Origin: Athripsodes cinereus
Lineage: Eukaryota > Arthropoda > Insecta > Trichoptera > Leptoceridae
Reading direction: 5' to 3'
NCBI GenBank assembly: GCA_947579605.1
Contig: OX388314.1
Location: 23,074,000 to 23,137,999, forward strand
Length of the DNA: 64,000 nt
A program made the translations under genes and the position numbers. Position 1 is the stretch's first letter, and each line of letters begins with the position of its first letter. The notes under the pieces are model-generated. The model did no database searches and was not told the origin of the DNA. It was given only the letters and a program-made list of their open reading frames with translations. Positions 38,571 to 50,062 of the stretch are shown one piece after another.

Positions 38571-41500
38571 TTTACAATATTCCACTCAGTCGGTGGTCGA
38601 CAAAAATCGATACTGAATGAATCAAGGCAAAGGGATTTCCATTTTATGGCTGGCATGGATCCACAAACTTTATAATATAATGTTAAAAGTTATGACGTTG
38701 AAATTGAAATCAATTTATACTTACATGAAAGTAAATAATTAGGTTGGTATATTATCTGGTAAATTATGTATTTTGAATATGACACATTAATAAAATAAAT
38801 ATATAAATCATTGAACCATAACTAGAACGATTTCCTGCATTAAAAGTGAGATACTAAAAAAATAATGATGAAGGATCCAATCGGTAACAGTATTCTAGAA
38901 AGATTCATTTATAAATTATTACTTAAATTATAAAAATGCCTACACACAAATACAGTTACGTGACATCCACTTAATGATGGTGATAGATATATTCACATTA
39001 TGCAAGAAAAACTGGCCATCAAAGAGGTGTCCTAATGTTTGGTATAAAATTTATGAATTCCTGTTTCGCTCATTCAGAGAATATCAAGCATAAATTATCA
39101 AGAGTGATTTGTGTAGAATATACCTAATAGTTCATTAATTAGCCAAATTAAAAAAAAAACATTTTAAAATAAGACGAGATGAAAAAAACTATAATAATGA
39201 AATAAACGAAATAAGCAAAACACGTCAACGTCAAACTACCAATCGGTACAGATCAAAATTTAAAAAAAGAAAACTATACAAAAAGAAAAGAAAGGAAAAT
39301 GTTATTGAAATAAAAAAAAAACAGAACAATCGTTCCAATAAAAAAAATACATTAGAAAATACCTACTGTAAAACCAAATGCATTAATTAATGGTCAATGG
39401 ACAGACCCTATGTGTCAGCCACATACGAAGTTTTGGTTCTCGGGGTCAGGAAAAATCTTCACGTAAAAGCAATATGTATGAAAGCATAACAAATATTTTA
39501 GACATACATACTGAATGATCACAATCAATAAATGAATTAAAAATGAAGATTTCATAAAAACGATAAAAATAAATGGCAAAACTCAGAATGGGAACAATAC
39601 TAGAATATCAAAAGAATTGCATAAATAATAGCTGACGATACGTGAAAAACATATTACATAAGAAAGCAAAAGTTCAAAACAATAACCCATATTCAAACAT
39701 AATGTGTTTGTTGGAATGATAGAATTGATGTTGTTTTAAATATTTACGCTAAGAATTGAAAATAACAATGCTGCAATTGTAAACTGTTTGATTGAAAACG
39801 TACCTACATACCATCAATCGATTCAATACCATATTGTGTAATCTGCGCTATGCGAATGAACTCAATTATTACATTATACTACATACGAGATAGGAAGCAT
39901 ACTGAAGTTTAAGAACATAATGTTTCAGCTATAGGAAGGGTACCTACACTTTAATAAAAGAGGTTGGTCAGCTACCTCATTGGCATACGAAATACCTAAT
40001 ACTTACTAGTATAATAATATGGACAGCATGTTGAATTTTCCAATAAGCTTTACTTCCTGATAGCAAATCCTTTTATTCCCGATACAAAATAATACATAAT
40101 ACATTCACACCACTACTTCACGTTGCATATTTGCATATGGTAAGATTCAATTAGGACTTACCTATACCGAAATATTTACCGAGTTGTTCACATGAAGAGT
40201 AGTAGTACCTATAGACGTGGATAATATTATGCAGATGCGTAATGCAATAATAATAATTAGAGTTTGCTGCAACATTATACATATTACGAATGCACGAAGA
40301 CACAGTTTCTGGTTCATTGGAAACTTACGTTATTCTCGACTGCGCATAATTGCATACAATACAAAATGATACGGGGAAATCAAAGACACACATAATATAA
40401 ACAATGTTATTCAATGTGATATGAAATGTATACAAACTCGAAGTAGCGTTAAAATGATTCGTTTTTATGAATGGAAAATAAGTTTACTATGTATTCAAAT
40501 TAGAACCAATCATGGTTCATTTGTCTAACCCTAATTAAAGATAGAATTCTTTCATACATTCTTTATTCTTTTCTTATCATCCGTAGGCCATTGGTTTGTC
40601 ACTTTGAATCGTCAGGCAATTATAAACAATTTTTCACAAACAATAAAATAATAATAAATCACTACGTAAAGAAATAAATAAATTTCATTCTATCGAAGTT
40701 TTGTCGAGTGTAAAAGACCCAAAATAACTTCTCGCCAGTGTACGTAAAAAATTAAATAAATTGGTCAAATATTGGTCAATGCCAAGTAGGGTTAACAGTC
40801 CCATTTAGCATATCGTCGATTACAATGTAAAAGGTTTTTCCAACAAGATTTCTTTTTAATTCTCTCTAATAGTCTACATAATCGAGTGCCTTAATTTTAC
40901 TGGGCAACTGATAATATTTAAACGTATGCTAAGACATAAAACTCTTTGAAATTCTAGCCCATCTATGCTCTAAGGATCGTACATTTCACTTACAACGAGT
41001 ATTGTAGTCATAGACTATCACAAGGATGACACAACCTTTTATGTGAACTTATTTATAATGACAATGATGAGCTGATGTACTCATTACATATCTATTCGAA
41101 GTCTTATTCCAGAAAATTGGTCAAAATATAATCTTAAATAACCAATATTTTTGGCCAATCTTGACAATTTTCGCAACTGACAAACGTAGCCGAACACTCA
41201 GTTGCAGGGAAAAATGCACATTGAGCGTACTAATTAATGTCGATTTGGTTATTTTCTCCAGAGGTTTTAAGCAAACGCTAATGTTTTAATAATCATTTAA
41301 AAAAACGATAAAAGAACCAAAGTATTCTAAAAATTTGGAAATACATACTCTGAAATGCTACATACACAATAAAGTAACGAACTATTCATTTGGCAGAATG
41401 AATAACATACCGAAAGGAATAGTATTCAAACGCAATTATTATTCAAGGGGACACACCAGTCTCGGTAGATAAAAATAATAACAATTACAGAAATATCAAA

Positions 41501-42042
41501 AACTATATAGGAAAGTACGTCTTCGAGTATAATCTGGATTATCTAATTTTATTTTTACAATATACAAAATACTCCGACGTACCAACAAATACAATATTAA
41601 AACACACATTCACACAATTGTAAACATATGTAATAATATGACAGGGACTGCCACATCATTAATACGCCAATTGAGCAACCAGACGAAGAAGTTAGATCTA
41701 TAGAATCTAGTATGTGTTATGCGGAAGAATCGCAAGATATTATAAAAAATATAATTGGAAACATACCAATGGGCATTAGAACAATGCAGAAACTATGCAA
41801 ATTATTATATCTAGATATCTCAATGTGGCATACAAAAAAATATGATACGATACTTCTTTCTCTGTCCATGCAACCCAAGCGAGGCAGCAGTCAGTAGTCT
41901 AATGGACTGATCTTAGACATTCAACTAATATTGATATGACTTGATTTCTGTTGTCGATCTATCCTGCCTTCGCGATAAAAGAATGTTGTTTAGTGCAAAA
42001 GTGCTTGAAAATGATCATAATTTATTCCGAAACGTTCTTCCA
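38571..42042. other. No gene seen
   Basis: Mostly A-rich sequence (especially 39150-39660) with no recognised gene, RNA or repeat family. The + frame at 41712-41897 has no domain. Confidence 0.5.
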
Positions 42043-42505
42043 AAATTATTGAAAATGAATTTAAATGTGGCATAAATGCAGTTGAAATGAGATCACTGAG
42101 AAGGATTTGTGGTAAAAGTCTGAGAGATCGTGTGCGTAACAGTGATATACGAAAGCAATGTGGAATGAAAGTTGGTGTAATAACAAGGATGAATGTAAAT
42201 AAGTTAAGATGGTTTGGGCACGTGGAAAGAATGAATGAGGACAGAATGACTAAGAAGATACATATATTTGGCTGAGAGGAATGGTGCTCGGAGACGTGGA
42301 CGTCCGAGGATTAAATGGCAAGATCATTTAAATCAAATCCTACAGGACGGTCACGTGTTGAGCACGTTGAACAGGAGAGCATGCATGAGGAATTGTATGA
42401 CAGTGACGGATGCGAAAGATGTATGCAAGGATAGAAGGAAGTGGCGCTCGAACCTTTCTGCCAACCCCGCGAGGGAAGCGGCGTGATGGTATGTATTTAT
42501 GTATG
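42043..42505 (+). pseudogene. LINE family B C-terminal half, frameshifted
   Basis: Two overlapping frames cover one ancestral tail. The first reads NEFKCGINAVEMRSLRR and then VNKLRWFGHVERMNEDRM. After a break at about 42265-42275 the second reads LAERNGARRRGRPRIKWQDH, then LNRRACMRNCMTVTDAKDVC and a stop at 42486. In order these are the post-RT conserved block, the basic GRPR motif and the extreme C-terminus. The minus-strand copy at 46.4 kb has an uninterrupted junction (NEDRMTNILAERNGARRRG), which locates the frameshift here. The element ends in a TATG-rich stretch a few bases past the stop. No catalytic RT residues remain. Confidence 0.88.
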
Positions 42506-43908
42506 TAATTTAAATAAATTTACGATAATCAAATCAAAGGACAAGAACTAATGCCAGAAACGCCAAGGTTTGAACTTTTCTATAGTACAGGATCCGGAAG
42601 TCTTGGAAACCAATATTTTTAAGGATTAAGATACAAAAGCTGTTAGGCCATCGGAAATAAATAAGTAAATTGAGAATCAGTTAATAATCTAGTTACCAAG
42701 ACGAGCCAACAGGCTTTGATAAAAAATACTTCATATGGATAAATCTGTCAAGATAACTGACAAATTTGTATGGAGAAGAGTATGAAACAAATTGAACCCA
42801 GTTTTTTATTCGGTCACACGCGATACAAAGACAGAAATACAATGTGAAGGAGTGGTCTACTACAGTAGATATTATTATTTTAATACGAGATAAGAAATAA
42901 ATAAAACAATGAATAACACTGTATAACACTACAATACAATTACTACCGGCGAATTCCTATAACGACACATACATAGAAGACGCCGGGCGGTGAGTTTTAA
43001 ATCACGCCACATCGACGCTGTGAAAAATTGGGGGGTTTTGATGTGAGCCAACGGACCAGAAACGCAACTCGATGAATAATACAAAATACAGTGAAAACAC
43101 GTGCATTAATTGATGAAAAAAAAAACAAAAAACTACAACTCGAATTATACAGTCAGACAGTTACATCATGTAAGATTTTTACATGCACAAAATAATTATT
43201 TCACCAATGCAAGGTTTGGACTGTGCAACTACTGTATTTGTTTCCAAACATTTTAAAAATAATATTTCAAATGTGCGAAGCTTTTGGGTGATAAATTTGT
43301 TCGAGCACGCTGACTTTTAGTGACCGTGCATGCAATACTCCCACTAAGGCTTAAGTAACTAAATAAAATAATTATTATCGCAGTGTAAGTATCAAAATGT
43401 AAAAAGAATAATGTATGTAATAATATGTAGCTTATAATCAACTGTCTTTCAATAGCGGTCTAAACTTAATGATCGGATTCAATGCCAAAGAATATAATCC
43501 ACGAGACGTTATGTTGAAGACGGAATAAGGTATGGGACAATTGGTGCAATGGCGAAGAGAGCATAAAATTCTAAATAATATATTATGTAGAAACCTAAAC
43601 TATAACAAACGTATTATAAAATATTATTGTTTGTATAAATTAAAACAAGTGTTTTCGGGCAACATAGATTTAAAATCGAAAAAGATGTCCTTCGTACTTC
43701 TTAGGTCATAATCAATCTTGGCAATGGCAAAGACCTAATAATGCCAGGTTGATAATGAAGCAAGAAGTCGAAAGACGTCTCTCTCGTTTTAAAATCTATA
43801 GTAAAAGAATGGAGTGGAATTACTTTTGCACCAACACAGTAAATACTATTATTCGTAATTTATTTTAGGACGAAACAGACGCAAAAAAGAAAAACTATTT
43901 ACACTTTC
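42506..43908. other. No gene seen
   Basis: A-rich sequence without a recognised feature. The minus frames at 42693-42929 and 43253-43441 look like chance. Confidence 0.45.
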
Positions 43909-44017
43909 ATTCATTCGTTCATACTTCATACCAACACGGCATTTTCCATCCCAGAATTTGGGTAACCAGAGGAATAACGTCATCTCCGTGCCTAAAAAAA
44001 CTAATGACATCACCCTA
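43909..44017 (-). repeat. R1 dispersed repeat, decayed
   Basis: The + strand reads tcataccaacacggcatttt, then cccagaatttgggtaaccag and gtcatctccgtgcctaaaaa. These are the reverse complements of the R1 blocks gccgagatgaa, ctggctacccc and ggcatggagaggac. Divergence is high. Confidence 0.5.
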
Positions 44018-44379
44018 TCAAAAATTGACTCTTTAAAAATTAGCGTTTAAATTATGTGTTGCTTCGTCCAATCATGTATAGATATTGGTACTCAAATATC
44101 TGCGAATGTACAACAATAAATTTCTTATTAATTGTATCAATACAGTGATGAAGTAATATTAACGAACAAGCACATGTTTATTTTCTGAAATCATCCAAGG
44201 GTTTCATATTAATATAAGTATTTCAAAAAGTAGGATAATATCAATATTAAAAAAATCAATATTTATTTAAACATTAAAATGAAGTGTTACAAAACAAATC
44301 CAGTCTCGTAAACGATAAAAAATATTTTTTAATAAAATAGTTTTTTTGTACAGGGATGCATTTTTGTTAACAGCTAAAC

Positions 44380-44435
44380 ATAGGCGCCAAGACGCCTCGC
44401 CTCGCCCCTGCACTCGGTGTGTGCAGTAAGAAATG
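44380..44435. other. Small GC-rich block at the skew switch
   Basis: A short GC-rich, CpG-containing block (ggcgccaagacgcctcgcct onward) sits where the + strand changes from A-rich to T-rich. It contains the partial palindrome GGCG-CCAAGA-CGCC. It may be an exon, a promoter core or a mobile-element end; nothing decides between these. Confidence 0.3.
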
Positions 44436-45164
44436 TTTTATAATACATAATAGACACACACACATACGACTAGGTGTTGTTAGTTTGTTCATAGAAATAG
44501 TCGAGTGAATTATTATGTAGGTAGGTACCGTTTTATTTTTGCACGAATGTCGGAAAAATAAGACTTGGCAAGTATTTTAAATAATTACCAAGACACAACT
44601 AGAATGTTTTTATTATTATTATCATCATGTTGGTACTGCTACCTACTACTTCTATATAATTTGTTTATGTCTACTTGGTCAGTGGCGTCCCCATGCATGC
44701 AGGCGGGTTCAGTTTTTTTTGTGTTAAGCGGTTAGCCACAGTAAGAGCCTAAAGAGTTGACTGGACAAAATTCTTAAACATCTTCCAACAAAAATAATAA
44801 CGTTTTACAGGAATTTTTGTTATTATCAACATTGAATTGTTCGGCACCACAGCATACAGCCTTTGCACAAATTGGCTGCGTGTTTATTTTGTTGTAAGTC
44901 GATGATCTGTGGAACCTTTATTGGTTTATGTATGTATGCTATGCCCGTTCGTTATGTATGCTATGTTTTTTTTGTTATAAATTTAAAAGAAGTTTGATCA
45001 TCGATTAATTTAATAAATTTAGAAATTAAATGTTGGAATGTTTTGTTTGATTGTATGTTTGTGTATCATTGTGAACTTTGAGTGACGTAAAGGTAACAAC
45101 TGTCATGTCACTCATTGTTATTTATACATAATAAAAAAATTAAAATATTTTTTGAGTGATTGGA

Positions 45165-45325
45165 TTCAGTTTATATTGTCGACCGATAGTACATGGTATA
45201 GAAGTTCATGTTAAATTAATGAAAATAAAACAATTATATTTAGTACTTCCAGAGTGACTTAAATTAATCGCAAGCCGGTTTCCTGAGCTTCTGCTCCCAT
45301 CATCATGCTTCTGCTCACATCTTAT
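45165..45325 (+). repeat. Repeat F, single-arm copy of the 60.1 kb fold-back
   Basis: This aligns with 60030-60170. Shared blocks in order are the cgaccgatagtac / cgacggtactt pair, ttaattaatgaaaataaaac, tccagagtgactt, cgcaagccggtttcc and gctcccatcatcat. Identity is moderate, so it is an older copy. Here only one arm exists, with no inverted partner downstream. It has no coding potential. Confidence 0.7.
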
Positions 45326-45329
45326 GATA

Positions 45330-46100
45330 TCGAGAGGAATTGTCAACGAAAAATGATGAATACTTAAATTTTCATTTGAATATTTAACGGTAAACTACCC
45401 TCCCTTCCCTTTTATAAAAAGATACAATTAAATATGAAATTTGTTACGTCACTGACAGCGGTGAAAGAAAATATGGAGTGGTTAGAGACTAGAGACAGAG
45501 GGGATAAGTAAAGAGGAGGAAGGGGATATTGAAAAAAAAACAAGGTCCAATAAAGAGCGGATTACGTAGGATGAGAGCGATAAAATATTAAGCGGCGCGG
45601 TATAATAATATCACTATTATAATATAATATTATTATTATGTACATCAATGTAATAACTGATAAAATAAAAATATATGCAACAATATGCACGCACTACTAA
45701 AATGTATCTATTATTATTAAAAAAGATTGTGTTGGGCAACAATGTGTCAATCCACGTCAATCTCCATGGTATTCTATTCTTTTTTATGAGGCTATCCACA
45801 CGTTTGCAAGTGATTGGCACCACGTTAACGTTATTCTTCTTCATTCGATTAACGGTAATAAACGGTAACTCCCAATTTCGAGAGAAACATAACACATCAA
45901 CCTATTATAACTGAGGTAAATTTATTAATGTTCCGTATTGAGCTAACAATAATTCATCTCGTTAGATTAGAACTATGCTAACTCCAAAATGGCAACATTT
46001 CAGGAGGACAATTTAAAAGTTTCAAATGTCATATGTTACTGGTCACGTGCATTTTTATTTTTCACACATGAATAATAACTTGCTTGACATAGTATAATAA
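45330..46100. other. No gene seen; purine-rich patch
   Basis: A purine-rich stretch lies at about 45460-45560 (for example gagactagagacagagggga). Two overlapping frames near 45617-45914, one on each strand, have no recognised domain. Confidence 0.4.
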
Positions 46101-46412
46101 TATATACATACGTACATAACATCACGCCCTCCCTCGTGGGGAAGGCAGAAAGGATCCAGCGCCACTTCCTTCTATCCTTGCATACACCTTTCGCTTCCGT
46201 CACAGTCACATAATTCTTCATGCATGCTCTCCTGTTCAATGTGCTGAACACGTGACCGTCCTGTAGGATCTGGTTAATATGATCTTGCCACTCGATTCTC
46301 GGACGGCCGCGTCTCCGAGCACCATTCCTCTCAGCTAATATATTGGTCATTCTGTCCTCATTCATTCTTTCCACATGCTCAAACCATCGAAACTTATTTA
46401 CACACAATATTA
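46095..46412 (-). pseudogene. LINE family B C-terminal tail
   Basis: On the minus strand about 92 codons are open through the conserved region. In order: VNKFRWFEHVERMNEDRM, ILAERNGARRRGRPRIEWQD, STLNRRACMKNYVTVTEA and VCKDRRKWRWILSAFPTR. It matches the 42 kb copy without that copy's frameshift. The natural stop is lost by a small deletion, so the frame runs on into the 3' end. The element ends in a TATG/TACG-rich simple repeat at 46095-46125. The RT domain is absent. Confidence 0.85.
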
Positions 46413-46578
46413 TAATACAATATATATTATATACACTAAACGAAACGTACCTAATATTGTGTTAACATTTACATCAATATCTTTAAAACGGTAAATTTGG
46501 ATTTAGCATGTTCCGATATTTAATGGGACCAATTTACAGGTGTTGTATGGGTTATAAGTTAGCATATGGAAGTGCTAC

Positions 46579-46648
46579 GCAAGATTTGTTACCTTGAGTT
46601 ATTCAAAGTGAGCGCAAGATTTGTTACCTTAAGTTATTCAAAGTGAGC
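46579..46648. repeat. Tandem duplication, 2 x 35 bp
   Basis: Units 46579-46613 and 46614-46648 begin gcaagatttgttacctt and end ttattcaaagtgagc. They differ at one base, so the duplication is recent. An A-rich tail with repeated AATAAA-like motifs follows at 46820-46858, so the segment may be part of a retroposed 3' end. Confidence 0.9.
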
Positions 46649-47024
46649 GTGTGTGTTATGTTATAATTAAATAAAGTAAGGAAAATAACCTTAATAACTG
46701 AAGTAAAGAAAATTGAGCGCTGAAACAAAGTAAGGAGAAAACTGGCTCAGTCTACCTTGGTACGAGCTCATGCCCAGTTAGGTAGATTTTTTGTGACTTT
46801 TATCTTTTAAATACTGTTGTATAAATGAAAAAATAAATAAAATGAATAAATAAATTTAATTTTTTTGGTAATGAATTCTGATATTGAATGTATTTTTGTG
46901 GCTAGAGACATTGTGAATAATACCAATAAAGGGACAATGAATGTAAAAAAAAAATTGTACGACATCGGCCAATTTTATAATCAAAACTATAAAAATCATC
47001 CTCAATTAAACAATATGGTTTGCC

Positions 47025-47110
47025 AGTTTACCACCCCATCCTGAATGTCGCAGAGGATGACTTGTATATTCATTGCATACAGCTAGTACAATAGCTATCC
47101 CAGTGGTGAT
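47025..47110 (+). repeat. R1 dispersed repeat, partial
   Basis: This reads gtttaccaccccatcctgaa, then agaggatgacttgtatattc and attgcatacagct. These correspond to the R1 middle and 3' blocks. Confidence 0.5.
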
Positions 47111-48359
47111 TAATATATACATAGATATATAATCCTAAGATTAGCTTTTTTCCCATCACTACAATATTAAATCCTGTTTGTGCATATGGTTGTCTTCAAG
47201 GGGGCACAAATCTCCAGGTACAATAGGAGGTGTGTGATGGCAATAAAAAAGATAAAACAAAATATTGAATCAAAATAGCCACATCATTTTAAAAGTGGAA
47301 CAAATACTTGAGTATGTTTTTTTTGAATGTATAAAAACATTCAGTATTTCGTGTAATGCATCTAGAATAATGATAAAATAAATATAGTACCGGACCCACC
47401 GTTTATCAAATAATAGTTTTCACCATCTCTCCCCAAGTGTCATTCTAAGAATAGAAATATACTCAAGGTATGACAGAATAAAGCTAGTTGACATGAATTG
47501 ATAGAAGGAGAATGGAACAGATAAAAATTAATTCTAATAATAATAAAAATGATAAAAATAAAACATGATTAGCCACTACCTACTTGCTGAGGGAAGTGAG
47601 TGTGTGACTGTCCAAGGACTGAAAAACATTATCTATATATTGTATTATATTGTTTATCAGACAATGAAGCATCCACCTTTTTACTCCTGTTTATATATTT
47701 GCATATATCCACTGCATAGACACAGAGAGATAGACAATGGTTATTTAATGAATCCACAATAATAAACTGGACAATTTATACTGTTTTGTGATAAGAACAA
47801 AAAAAAATAACACCGCAAGGGCAGGTTCAAAATATAATTTTAATTAATTTTACAATCATTGTATAAACTCAAACCAAATCCTCCAGGATGGCCGTATTTT
47901 GAAAGCATAAAACAGGAAAAGTAAACATGAGAAACTGTATAAAGGCTATGGAAGTGAAAAATCTGGCCAAGGATAGAAGTGCATGTACATTTTGCTTACC
48001 ACGCAAGAAAAGCAGAGTGATGGAATGAATGTTTTTCTGTAAAATCATTCGTCCATACAGGGTGGAACCAGCTTCTTACAATTAAAAAAGTTTTGTTCAA
48101 TTACATTGCCTCTTCCCGTGACATTTCAAAGTTCTGATGGATTGTCACAGGAGCGATGAATTGTCAGAAAAGGATTGTCCAGGCTATTGGGATCCTTGAG
48201 AACAGTAAAACAATACTCTGGTTAACCCTCAACAGAATTTTTCAACAATGACTTGAGCTAAGATTATTCTTATTTATTTCTATACAGGTAGACAAAATTC
48301 ATCTCCAATGATAAAAAATAAAGGTAAAAGATGTATAAAAAAATCATTATGTCTAATGA
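47111..48359. other. No gene seen
   Basis: No recognised gene or repeat. The + frame at 47565-47762 has no domain. Confidence 0.45.
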
Positions 48360-48505
48360 ATTATACACATTACAGGTGGGTATCTGCAGATTGAACAAAA
48401 ACAATACTTATGTAGTATCGCACAAAGCAATAAGTCAGTACTGGGATTCTACCCTACGACGTGATAAATGATAGTCCAACAGCTACCAACCCACACATAA
48501 AATAG
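48360..48505 (-). repeat. SINE-2, degenerate tRNA-derived SINE
   Basis: On the minus strand an A-box-like tggtagctgttggac (48473-48488) is followed about 25 bp later by a B-box-like agggtagaatccc (48442-48454), ending in cagtactgac. This is the head of a tRNA-derived SINE whose B box has decayed from GGTTCGAATCCC. The body past the head is not recognised, so the 3' limit is approximate. It differs from SINE-1 in both boxes. Confidence 0.55.
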
Positions 48506-49114
48506 CTCACATTTCATCTGAGTGCACACAATTTAACAATCCATAAATCAGAACTAGAAAAAAATCCATTTTTTTAAAAGCACTCACAATAATTGCATCT
48601 TAGAGAGAATAATAAGAGAAATATATTTGTAGTGGGCGCATTATGTTGTAGTGTTGATTAATTGTGGATGAATAATGGAAGAAACCACGGGTCAAATGCA
48701 TGAGAATGTCCACACAATCAAAATGAATTATCTAAAGAGAATAATTGGCTTGTGATGTATCAAAACACTCATTATCGAATGAATTTCTTGAAATTAATCA
48801 AGAGATGTTTTATTTTTTGTTTTAATACAACTCAGAACAAGTGCAGCGTGCATGCTGGATGACTATAAAACAAATGACAACTACATAGGTTGACACAATG
48901 TGTTGCCAAGTGATAATTTAATCATTGGTATAATACGTACCTAGTCGTATTATTACAGATATCTACATTTTGTTTGTTGAGTCTGCAACTCATAGTTCAA
49001 TTTTACTATTGTGTTTTTATCTTATTTGCGTCAGATGTGAAATAGGAAAAGGATGTGATGAGATTGCCGTGGATCCCTCAAAATAAAATAAACATGAATT
49101 TCCTGTGATGGAAT

Positions 49115-49545
49115 GTTTTCTGACACTTTTCTCTAAGTTTTTGAGAATCTTAAAACAGGCAAGTATTTGTAAATAAATCACAATATTTCAGAAATATTTT
49201 CAATCACCGATGAAGTATGCCACCGATCGTGAATAACTTACATTTTTGCGGCATGGAAAGGACAACCTGTATACTTATTATATGAAGTGAGTTCACTGGT
49301 TAGTAATAAATAAATCCTGGGTGAAGAATAAGTCTCCCGCTATTTTCTATAAGTTTTCAAGTGTACTGTAAAAGGCAGGTGTTTGTAAAACCTCAGGTAT
49401 AAGACAAATAACATCTACATGTCAGCGGTGAGGCATGCCATCAATCCTGAATTACTTATTTTTTTTACTCGCACGGAAAGGACATTCTGCATGTTTGTTG
49501 CGTATAGTTAGTTCGCTGGCTACACCACTTGTGGTATATGTACTT
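49115..49545 (+). repeat. R1 repeat, two copies head to tail
   Basis: Copy 1 (about 49115-49301) and copy 2 (about 49310-49545) follow one another. Copy 2 is near complete, with landmarks in order: cctgggtgaagaataagtct, ctgtaaaaggcaggtgtttg, tataagacaaataacatcta, gccatcaatcctgaa, cgcacggaaaggacattctg, gcatgtttgttgc and gctggctacaccacttgtgg. Copy 1 has the same order but is more diverged. The arrangement suggests R1 exists as short tandem arrays as well as single copies. Confidence 0.7.
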
Positions 49546-49587
49546 ATGGTATAGTAGTTATAGTAGTATCTCACTCAAGTGTTAAAG

Positions 49588-50054
49588 CAGTGATTCCCAA
49601 ACTATGGGACAATTATTAAGGTGGTACGCAAGCAGCCATGGCCATAGTACATACATACACAGTAAATAATTAGATAAAACGTTCTTAAATTTCGCACTCT
49701 CAATCTCACGATTTGTTTGATGTCTCGAACATGCAGCACCATTTTTCGCACTAAGAATATTGTATTTTTTCCTATAATTAATAATAATAAATAATAAAAA
49801 TCTTTATTGGGCAAAAAACAAACATTATTAAAATATAAACATTGTAGATCCAGAAAAATAAATTTGTGCAATGGGCGAGTTTATTGCAGAAGCGCAATAT
49901 CTTCCAACTAACTCAATGATAATGTTGTCATAAACAGTTGCAGTTTTTATTACTTTACCATTTTGAAGGTTTTTTAACGGTTACAGTTCAGTGGTACGCT
50001 ACTGATTTATAATTTCGTGTGTAGTATGCGAAATTAAAAGTTTGGGAACCACTG
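49588..50054. mobile_element. hAT-type MITE (467 bp) with nested insertion
   Basis: The termini are CAGTGATTCCCAAAC (49588-49602) and GTTTGGGAACCACTG (50040-50054), inverted with 14 of 15 matches. A perfect 8-bp target duplication tgttaaag flanks it (49580-49587 and 50055-50062). Subterminal repeats (ggtggtacgc near the left, agtggtacgc near the right) are also present. The interior has no transposase. A separate AAT-ended retroelement piece lies inside at about 49776-49925, which enlarges the element. Confidence 0.92.
49776..49925 (-). mobile_element. Retroelement 3' end with (ATT)n tail, nested
   Basis: On the + strand it starts with (AAT)n, then atctttattgggc, and later tttgtgcaatgggcgagttt and atatcttccaactaac. 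The same order occurs at 55915-56065. On the minus strand this is a retroelement ending in (ATT)n. It lies wholly inside the hAT MITE, so it inserted later. No coding sequence is visible, so LINE or SINE cannot be decided. Confidence 0.6.
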
Positions 50055-50062
50055 TGTTAAAG

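Noticed and set aside
38288..38620. Overlapping + and - frames in the CpG island, rich in Pro, Arg and Ala.
   Set aside because: GC-rich DNA has few stops in any frame. Several frames overlap and none shows a domain, so I annotate the island and not a protein.
44690..44725. cagtggcgtccccatgcatg, resembling a hAT terminus.
   Set aside because: No inverted partner or flanking duplication found nearby.
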